A stretch of DNA of 64,000 nucleotides. Source: JANNPJ01 sp965200525. Its GTDB lineage: Bacteria > Actinomycetota > Actinomycetes > Actinomycetales > Kineosporiaceae. The position numbers were made by a program, and so were the translations under genes. Where the stretch lies: NCBI GenBank assembly GCA_965200525.1, contig OZ241368.1:2728001-2792000 (forward strand), read 5' to 3'. Shown here one piece after another: positions 58,272 to 64,000 of this stretch. How positions within the stretch are numbered: the stretch's first letter is position 1; each line of letters opens with the position of its first letter. Under the pieces are notes generated by a model that was not told the DNA's origin, did not search any database, and saw only the letters and a list, made by a program, of their open reading frames with translations.

Positions 58272-59255
58272 GTGTTCAGCGTTCCTGATACCACTATCGG
58301 CAAGTTCGCTCAGGCCGGCTTCGCGGTGCTGTTGTTCATCGCGGTAGTCGGCCTCATGCTCTACATCGCCAGCCGGTTCAGCGGTCGCCGCGGCGACAAG
58401 GCGACCGCGATCGCGTTCCTGGCCCCGACGTTCATCCTGGTCGCCGTCGGTCTGATCTACCCGGCGGTCCGGACGATTCTTGAATCGTTCTTCGACGCCG
58501 CCGGTTCCAAGTTCATCGGCGTCGACAACTACCAGACCATCTTCACGTCGTCCGACCAGCTCGTGGTGTTGCGCAACACCGTGCTCTGGGTGGTCGTCAC
58601 CCCGGTGGTGGCCACGGCGGTCGGCCTGGTCTACGCGGTGCTGGTCGACGGCACCCGGTTCGAGTCGTTCGCGAAGTCCCTGATCTTCTTGCCGATGGCG
58701 ATCTCGTTCGTCGGCGCGTCGATCATCTGGAACTTCGTCTACGCCTACCGGCCCGACCAGGGCACGATCAAGCAGATCGGGTTGCTCAACCAGATCGTGG
58801 TCTCCCTCGGCGGCACCCCGCAGCAGTGGCTGCTGAATGTTCCGTGGAACACGTTCTTCCTGATCTTCGTGCTGATCTGGATCCAGGCCGGATTCGCGAT
58901 GACCGTGCTGTCGGCGTCCATCAAGGCGATTCCGGACGACATCGTCGAAGCCGCCCGGCTCGACGGAGCCGGCAGCTTCAAGATGTTCCGGTTCGTGACC
59001 GTGCCGAGCATCCGGCCGGCCCTGGTCGTGGTGCTCACCACGATCTCGATCGGCACGCTCAAGGTCTTCGACATCGTGCGCACGATGACCGGCGGCGACT
59101 TCAAGACCAGCGTGGTGGCCAACGAGTTCTACACCCAGAGCTTCCGGGCCAGTAACCAGGGGCTGGGGGCCGCACTGGCCACCCTGCTGTTCATCCTGGT
59201 CATCCCGATCGTGGTCTACAACATCCGCCAGCTGCGGGCATCGGAGGCACAATGA
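58272..59255 (+). CDS. Sugar ABC transporter permease (MalF/AglF type)
   Basis: A 327-aa inner-membrane permease with about seven TM segments. TM1 is FAVLLFIAVVGLMLYIA; the EAA loop for ATPase contact is EAARLDGAGSFKMFRFVTVP followed by SIRPAL. GTG 58272 has GGAGGAGG about 8 nt upstream. Residues IGVDNYQTIF are typical of the first periplasmic region. It overlaps the next permease by 4 nt and should form a heterodimer with it. Confidence 0.93.
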   Translation: MFSVPDTTIGKFAQAGFAVLLFIAVVGLMLYIASRFSGRRGDKATAIAFLAPTFILVAVGLIYPAVRTILESFFDAAGSKFIGVDNYQTIFTSSDQLVVLRNTVLWVVVTPVVATAVGLVYAVLVDGTRFESFAKSLIFLPMAISFVGASIIWNFVYAYRPDQGTIKQIGLLNQIVVSLGGTPQQWLLNVPWNTFFLIFVLIWIQAGFAMTVLSASIKAIPDDIVEAARLDGAGSFKMFRFVTVPSIRPALVVVLTTISIGTLKVFDIVRTMTGGDFKTSVVANEFYTQSFRASNQGLGAALATLLFILVIPIVVYNIRQLRASEAQ

Positions 59256-60175
59256 CCACGAGCACGCCCCCGATCCCGGTCGTTCCGGCGGACATCGAGC
59301 CCCCGGAGCCCACCGCGGCCGGTGCCGCCAAGAAGAAGCTGTCCAGTCCGATCGCGTCGTTCTTCGCCGTGGTCATCGCGGTGATCTGGACGATCCCGAC
59401 CTTCGGTCTGGCCATCTCCTCGTTCCGGCCGGAACTGGCGATCAAGCGCACGGGCTGGTGGACGTTCTTCTCCGACCCGGTACTGACCCTGGACAACTAC
59501 AAGACGGCGCTTAGCAACGACGGCGCCGCCGGTGGCCTGGGCAGTTTCTTCGTGAACTCGTTCGTGATCGTGATTCCCGCGGTGATCATCCCGATCGCCC
59601 TGGCCACGCTGGCCGCGTACGCGTTCGCCTGGATCGAGTTCCCCGGCCGTAACGTCCTGTTCGTCGCCGTCTTCGCCCTGCAGATCGTGCCCATCCAGGT
59701 CACGCTGCTCCCGCTGCTGTCGCTCTACGTCAAGGCGGGCGTGGCCGGTACGTTCTGGACGATCTGGTTGTCGCACACGGCTTTCGGTCTACCGCTGGCC
59801 GTCTTCCTGTTGCACAACTTTATGCGGGAGATCCCCCGGGAGTTGCTCGAGGCGGCCCGGGTGGACGGCGCCGGGCACGTCACGATCTTCTTCCGGATCC
59901 TGCTGCCGTTGCTCCGCCCGGCTCTGGCCGCCTTCGCCATCTTCCAGTTCCTCTGGGTCTGGAACGACCTGCTGGTGGCTCTGACCTTCGCCGGTAGCTC
60001 GAACAACGTGGCTCCGCTAACGGTGGCGCTCTACAACCTCAGCGGCACCCGTGGCACGGCCTGGCACCTGCTCTCCGCCGGTGCCTTCGTGTCGATCATC
60101 ATCCCGGTGATCGTGTTCATCAGCCTGCAGCGGTACTTCGTCCGTGGCCTGCTGGCCGGCGGTCTGAAGGGCTGA
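59252..60175 (+). CDS. Sugar ABC transporter permease (MalG/AglG type)
   Basis: A 307-aa permease with six or seven TM segments. The cytoplasmic N-terminus is Pro-rich (about residues 1-30). The EAA loop is ELLEAARVDGAGHVTIFFRI followed by LLPLLRPALAAF; other family residues are WTIPTFGLAISSFRPELAIK and QRYFVRGLLAGGLKG at the end. The ATGA overlap with the previous gene indicates coupling. Two hairpin terminators follow. The missing ATPase is probably supplied in trans. Confidence 0.93.
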   Translation: MTTSTPPIPVVPADIEPPEPTAAGAAKKKLSSPIASFFAVVIAVIWTIPTFGLAISSFRPELAIKRTGWWTFFSDPVLTLDNYKTALSNDGAAGGLGSFFVNSFVIVIPAVIIPIALATLAAYAFAWIEFPGRNVLFVAVFALQIVPIQVTLLPLLSLYVKAGVAGTFWTIWLSHTAFGLPLAVFLLHNFMREIPRELLEAARVDGAGHVTIFFRILLPLLRPALAAFAIFQFLWVWNDLLVALTFAGSSNNVAPLTVALYNLSGTRGTAWHLLSAGAFVSIIIPVIVFISLQRYFVRGLLAGGLKG

Positions 60176-60181
60176 GATCCA

Positions 60182-60241
60182 GGAACGACGTTACGATCGT
60201 CGTTCCGCCGTGGCTCCCTGGTTTTCGCTGACCGGGGAGCC
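60182..60241 (+). terminator. Tandem terminators after the ABC operon
   Basis: First hairpin: GGAACGACG (60182-60190) with CGTCGTTCC (60198-60206), loop 7 nt. Second: GGCTCCCTGGT (60212-60222) with ACCGGGGAGCC (60231-60241), one GU pair, loop 8 nt, followed by a T-rich stretch. Confidence 0.85.
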
Positions 60242-60325
60242 TCGGCATTTTGCCGGTAGCTCGGCCGGCGGACCAGCCGGGGTCTGACCCGTTCGCTGGG
60301 TCGAACCCCGGCCTGCTTCCGGAAC

Positions 60326-60916
60326 TCAGCTCTCCGAGAGCAGGTTTCGCACCCGATCGGCGGTGGAGCCGTCGGTGGCGGCGATCAGGGCCCGGCGGGC
60401 GGCGGCCAGCAGCACGGCGCGTTGCGGCTGCGGCCGGTACAGCTCGTCGAGGTTGACGGCGACGCCGAGCAGATGGTTGATCCGGTCGTCGAGAAAGGCC
60501 AGGTAGGCGTCTCGGGCCCGGCGATGTTCGGGATGCCAGCGCAGGGGCGTCAGCGCGGCGATCCGTTCCCGGTAGAGCTGGAGCTCACCCACCTGGGCCG
60601 CCGCCGTTTCCCGGACGATCTTGCTCAGGCTGGCCCGGACCGGGGCCGGCGCCGAGGCCGAGGTCAGCTGGGGCGAGGTGTACTGCACCACCCCGGCCAC
60701 CTGGCGGTCGGCGTAGACGATCGATCCCTGGCTGCCCTGCACCTGGGCGAACAGTCGGGCGAACTCGGCCTGCCGGCTGCGCTGGTCGGCGCTGAACAGG
60801 GCGACCGCGACCAGGATCAGCAGGACGACGGCGCCGATCCGGCGCCAGGGCCGGCGCCGGGCCGGCTGCTCGACCGGATCGGCCGGCTGGTCCAGGTCGA
60901 AACTGGCCACGCTCAT
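60326..60916 (-). CDS. Membrane-anchored hypothetical protein
   Basis: A 196-aa protein with a cytoplasmic basic N-terminus (QPARRRPWRRIG) and one TM helix (AVVLLILVAVALFSA, about residues 28-45); the remaining 150 residues are outside and helical (RQAEFARLFAQVQGSQGSIV, LQLYRERIAALTPLRWHPEH, RRARDAYLAFLDDRINHLLG). I know no family. It lies 52 nt downstream of the amylosucrase-like gene on the same strand and is likely co-transcribed. It is convergent with the ABC operon. Confidence 0.7.
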   Translation of the reverse strand: MSVASFDLDQPADPVEQPARRRPWRRIGAVVLLILVAVALFSADQRSRQAEFARLFAQVQGSQGSIVYADRQVAGVVQYTSPQLTSASAPAPVRASLSKIVRETAAAQVGELQLYRERIAALTPLRWHPEHRRARDAYLAFLDDRINHLLGVAVNLDELYRPQPQRAVLLAAARRALIAATDGSTADRVRNLLSES

Positions 60917-60968
60917 GGCGTCCCCCCGGATCGGGCGGCGCGTGGCCCGGATCGGAGGGACCGGCCGA

Positions 60969-62993
60969 TCAGGGGTCCAGCAGCCAGACGAACCCGAGCC
61001 CGGCCACCCGGATCCAGCCGTTGCTGATCGACAACGGCCCGTCCCCGGAGAGCAGGATCTCCAGCCCGGCCCCGCCGCCGGAACCGTCGCGGGCGAACCG
61101 GGCGACGTCCACCCAGACGTCCTCGGTCGAGAAGTTGGCCAGCCCGACGAAGGTGCCGCTGCGTGGATGACGCCGCCGCCAGGCCAGCACCCGGCCGTCG
61201 CCGCCGTCGATCACCTCGGACTCGCCGCCGGTCCGCAGGGCCAGGGTCGACTTGCGGGCCTGCGCCAACCGTCGGGTCCAGCTGTGGATCAGGCATTCCA
61301 GAGTCTCCGGATCGGTGCGGCGCTCGGCCGCCTTCCAGTCCATCGGCGGGCGGTGCAGCCAGCGATTGTCGTCCGCCCGAGCCGGATCGGCAAGGTATCC
61401 GGGGTCGTTGCGCAGGGCCAGCTCATCGCCCATGTAGAGCAGGGGGACGCCGCCGAACGCGTAGCTGACCGCGTGCATCAGCACGAACCGGCGCACGGCG
61501 ACGGCCAGGGCGGCGGCGTCGTCCTCGTCGAGGGCTTTCTCGATCCCGCAGAGCGAAGCCGTGCTGCCGCTGATCCGGGCGTCGCCGGTGGCCGGGTTCT
61601 CCTGGAAGAGCTCGCCGCGGGCGAAGGACCCCGGGAACCGGCCGGAGTAGAAGTCGTTCAGGAAGCGCCGGTGCTGGAAGCCGTTGTAGCCGACGGCGGC
61701 CGCGTCGCCGTCGTCCACGGCCCAGCCGATGTCGTCGTGGCAGCGCACGTAGGTGACCCACGAGGTGTCGGCCGGGATCGGCCGCATCCGGCTCAGCGAG
61801 CGGGTGGCCAGCCGGGCGTCCTGGGTGGCCAGGCTGCTCCAGAGCATGACCATCAGCTGGTTGTTGTAGGCCAGCTCGCACTCGGGCCGGTAGCGGTCGT
61901 GCCCGCCCAGGTAGGGCACCAGTTCGTCGGGCGAGACGATCGCCTCGGCCTTGAAGATCACGCCCGGCGCGGCCAGCTTCACCAGCGCATGCAGCAGCTG
62001 CATCAGGGTGTGTACCTCGGGCTGGTTCAGGCCCGCGCTGCCCAGCCGCTTCCACATGAACGGCACGGCGTCCATCCGGAAGATCTCGACCCCGCGGTTG
62101 GCCAGCCAGAGGATGGTCTCCAGCATCGCCGCCAGCACGCTCGGGTTGGCGTAGTTCAGGTCCCACTGGTAGGCCCAGAAGGTGGTCCAGACCCAGCCGC
62201 CGGCCCCGCCGTTGGCCGCCGGCACCCAGCTGAACGAGCCCGGCGCCCGGTCCGGGAAGACGTCGGCGATGGTCCGCTCGTAGGCGTCCGGCATCGTGCG
62301 GTCGGGGAAGGCCGTGTAGAAGTCGGCGTACTCGGGGTCGCCGGCCAGCCAGCCCCGGGCCCAGGCGTGCTCGGCCGCGGTGTGGTTCAGCACCAGGTCG
62401 ACGCACAGGCTCATGCCTCGCTCGCGCAGGGCCGCGCCGGCCGCCTCGAGGTCGTCCATCGTGCCGATCCGGGGGTCGACCGCGCGGTAGTCCATCACGG
62501 CGTAACCGCCGTCGTTCTCGCCCGGGCGGGGCTGAAGCAACGGCATCAGGTGCAGATAGGTGACGCCGAGCTCGGCCAGGTAGTCGAGCTTGCCCGGTAG
62601 CCCGGTCAGGGTGCCGCAGAATTTGTCGACGTACGCGACGTAGCCCACGTTGCGAGCCCGCTGGTACCAGTGCGGGTCGATCTCCCGGCGGCGGTCGACC
62701 TCGCGCAGGCCGACCGGGCGCTGCCGGGCGGCGTCCAGGGCGATCCGGACCAGGCGATCGAGCAGGGCCGGGACGGGATCGGTCCGGTCCTGGTTCGGGT
62801 TCGGGTCGGCGGACCGGCCGTAGAGCTCGTCGAGTGGTTCGTAGATGTCCAGCAGTTGCTGTTCCAGGCGGGCCTCGAAGGCCACCGCCTCCGGGCGGCC
62901 GAGCTGGTCCTGGATCTGCAGGCCCAGGTCGCGCACCAGGGCCCGATGGGCTGCGATCGCCCGGTGCCGCCGTCCTGCTTCGGAAACCGCCAT
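60969..62993 (-). CDS. Amylosucrase-like GH13 enzyme
   Basis: A 674-aa glucosyltransferase/hydrolase of subfamily GH13_4. It is alignable by eye to Neisseria amylosucrase: GYVAYVDKFCGTLTGLPGKL then LTYLHLMPL-type GVTYLHLMPLLQPRPGENDGG, YERTIADVFPDRAPGSFSWV, FRMDAVPFMWK (nucleophile Asp near 308), IFKAEAIVSPDE (acid/base Glu near 349) and TYVRCHDDIGW (Asp near 419). It has no signal peptide, so it is cytoplasmic. Known amylosucrases build glucan from sucrose; others act as sucrose hydrolases. ATG 62993 follows GAAGAT by 6 nt. A sugar importer is encoded next door. Confidence 0.9.
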   Translation of the reverse strand: MAVSEAGRRHRAIAAHRALVRDLGLQIQDQLGRPEAVAFEARLEQQLLDIYEPLDELYGRSADPNPNQDRTDPVPALLDRLVRIALDAARQRPVGLREVDRRREIDPHWYQRARNVGYVAYVDKFCGTLTGLPGKLDYLAELGVTYLHLMPLLQPRPGENDGGYAVMDYRAVDPRIGTMDDLEAAGAALRERGMSLCVDLVLNHTAAEHAWARGWLAGDPEYADFYTAFPDRTMPDAYERTIADVFPDRAPGSFSWVPAANGGAGGWVWTTFWAYQWDLNYANPSVLAAMLETILWLANRGVEIFRMDAVPFMWKRLGSAGLNQPEVHTLMQLLHALVKLAAPGVIFKAEAIVSPDELVPYLGGHDRYRPECELAYNNQLMVMLWSSLATQDARLATRSLSRMRPIPADTSWVTYVRCHDDIGWAVDDGDAAAVGYNGFQHRRFLNDFYSGRFPGSFARGELFQENPATGDARISGSTASLCGIEKALDEDDAAALAVAVRRFVLMHAVSYAFGGVPLLYMGDELALRNDPGYLADPARADDNRWLHRPPMDWKAAERRTDPETLECLIHSWTRRLAQARKSTLALRTGGESEVIDGGDGRVLAWRRRHPRSGTFVGLANFSTEDVWVDVARFARDGSGGGAGLEILLSGDGPLSISNGWIRVAGLGFVWLLDP

Positions 62994-63031
62994 GCCTGCA
63001 TCTTCCCCAATGCGCCGGCCGACCGCAGCCT

Positions 63032-63037
63032 TAGGCT
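63032..63037 (+). promoter_or_regulatory. Leaderless -10 box of yjbQ
   Basis: TAGGCT followed by 7 nt and ATG 63045, with no SD. It is divergent from the amylosucrase-like gene, whose start is only 51 nt away. Confidence 0.6.
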
Positions 63038-63044
63038 GGCGGGC

Positions 63045-63446
63045 ATGGACAGTAAGGAAATCACCGTCCGATCCGGCGCTCGCCTGGTCACCGACCTGAC
63101 CGGCGAGCTGGCCGAGTTCTGCGCCGACCGGGGCGACGGCCTGGTCAGCGTGTTCGTGCCGCACGCGACCGCCGGGGTGGCCCTGATGGAGACCGGTTCG
63201 GGCAGCGAGGCCGACCTGGCCGGGGCGATCGACCGGCTGCTGCCGGCCCAGGACATCTACCGGCACCGGCACGGCAGCACCGGCCACGGCCGCGACCACG
63301 TGCTGCCCGCCTTCGTCGCGCCGTCCGTGACCATCCCGGTGCTCTCCGGCCGGCCCACGCTCGGCACCTGGCAGAGCCTGGTTCTGATCGACAGCAACAC
63401 CGACAACCCGGTCCGCCAGGTCCGGTTCTCTTTCCTCCCCGGCTGA
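63045..63446 (+). CDS. YjbQ/UPF0047 family protein
   Basis: A 133-aa small protein of the secondary thiamine-phosphate synthase family (YjbQ). It has the start VRSGARLVTDLTGELAEFCA, the family motif VSVFVPHATAGVALMETGSG, HRHGSTGHGRDHVLPAFVAP and GTWQSLVLIDSNTD. The conserved His residues are metal-like ligands. The actual physiological role is uncertain; weak thiamine phosphate synthase activity is known for E. coli YjbQ. Confidence 0.93.
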   Translation: MDSKEITVRSGARLVTDLTGELAEFCADRGDGLVSVFVPHATAGVALMETGSGSEADLAGAIDRLLPAQDIYRHRHGSTGHGRDHVLPAFVAPSVTIPVLSGRPTLGTWQSLVLIDSNTDNPVRQVRFSFLPG

Positions 63447-63566
63447 GCTGCCACCTGGAACAAAGATCCCCGGGTCAGTAGTTCACCGATTGGTGTCCGT
63501 GGGGCACTAATCTGATTCTTGACCGATATGACGAACAATCTCCTCTGAGGGCGGTGACCTGCAGCA

Positions 63567-64000
63567 ATGCGGATCTACGACGATGTGACACAGCTTGTTG
63601 GCAACACCCCGCTCGTCCGGCTGAACCGGATCATCACCGGCGGGGCCACAGTGGCGGCCAAGCTGGAGTTCTACAACCCGGCCAGTAGCGTCAAGGACCG
63701 CATCGGCGTGGCCATGATCGACGCCGCCGAGGCCTCGGGCCAGCTGAAGCCGGGCGGCACGATCGTCGAGGCGACCAGCGGCAACACCGGTATCGCCCTG
63801 GCGTTCGTGGGCGCGGCCCGCGGTTACCGGGTGGTGCTGACCATGCCCGAGACGATGAGCAAGGAGCGCCGGGCGCTGCTGCGGGCCTACGGCGCCGAGC
63901 TCGTCCTCACCCCGGGCAGTGAAGGCATGAAGGGCGCCGTCGCCAAGGCCGAGGAGATCGGTGAGAAGGAGGGCGCGGTGCAGGTCCGGCAGTTCGCCAA
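63567..64000 (+). CDS. cysK: Cysteine synthase (3' end outside window)
   Basis: A PLP enzyme that makes cysteine from O-acetylserine and sulfide. The first 144 codons are present: MRIYDDVTQLVGNTPLVRLN, the catalytic Lys in EFYNPASSVKDRIGVAM, the phosphate/substrate loop EATSGNTGIALAFVGAARGY and TMPETMSKERRALLRAYGAE. The reading frame is open to the edge. The SD is weak; GGTGA lies 11 nt before the ATG. A cysE gene often follows in actinobacteria, but it would be outside the window. Confidence 0.95.
   Translation, partial: MRIYDDVTQLVGNTPLVRLNRIITGGATVAAKLEFYNPASSVKDRIGVAMIDAAEASGQLKPGGTIVEATSGNTGIALAFVGAARGYRVVLTMPETMSKERRALLRAYGAELVLTPGSEGMKGAVAKAEEIGEKEGAVQVRQFA

Overview
The window is very GC-rich DNA from a chromosome of an actinomycete (class Actinomycetia). 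The evidence is the codon usage, a bacterial proteasome activator (bpa), a ClgR-like/ClpP pair, a complete conservon (sensor kinase, roadblock protein, DUF742 protein, small GTPase), an SSI-type protease inhibitor, a DUF5926/SEC-C protein and GT-C/GT87 mannosyltransferase-like membrane enzymes. Many genes appear to be expressed as leaderless mRNAs: a TANNNT -10 box lies 6-7 nt before the start codon and no Shine-Dalgarno (SD) is visible. I cannot name a genus. I see no tRNA, rRNA, CRISPR array, insertion sequence or prophage; the window reads as ordinary chromosomal backbone with some accessory islands.

Layout. 1-6.9 kb: a DHCR24-like FAD oxidoreductase (cut by the left edge) and phosphoglucomutase; an Fpg/Nei glycosylase; then a divergent trpB-trpA pair followed by a GntR/HutC regulator, with a 14-bp palindromic operator in front of trpB. 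7-9.5 kb: a secreted S55 peptidase-like protein and a lipoprotein SSI inhibitor. 9.7-14 kb: rhodanese, a fused 2-oxoacid dehydrogenase E1 and a NYN-like protein, then an AAA ATPase. 14-20.4 kb: TetR/MFS efflux pair with a triple operator, DUF445, YceI, a glycerophosphodiesterase and DUF5926. 20.4-32 kb: an envelope and lipid region with a P450 carrying a 10-copy minisatellite, GT2, GT-C and GT87 enzymes, a large membrane protein, a diacylglycerol-kinase-like protein, a HAD phosphatase and a CrtI-like oxidoreductase.

32-38 kb: an APC permease; a compact operon of a 53-aa membrane protein, two PRC-barrel proteins, a membrane protein and a coiled-coil protein; then a secreted two-discoidin protein. 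38.4-45 kb: a broken DinB gene, clgR-like/clpP, a GAF-domain regulator, a nucleoside hydrolase and an aldehyde dehydrogenase/DUF779 pair. 45-50.5 kb: an orphan response regulator, HAD, ferredoxin, bpa and a quinone reductase. 50.7-60.2 kb: the conservon, with a very long disordered tail on the kinase, followed by a carbohydrate ABC importer that lacks its own ATPase. 60.3-64 kb: a membrane protein, an amylosucrase-like GH13 enzyme, a YjbQ protein and the start of cysK.

The most useful leads are the regulated paralogous trpBA pair, the in-frame minisatellites (LTDP in the P450, ASVPG in the PRC protein, repeats in the conservon kinase), the peptidase/inhibitor neighbours, the PRC-barrel operon, the shared LacI-like operators and the window-wide leaderless promoter signature.
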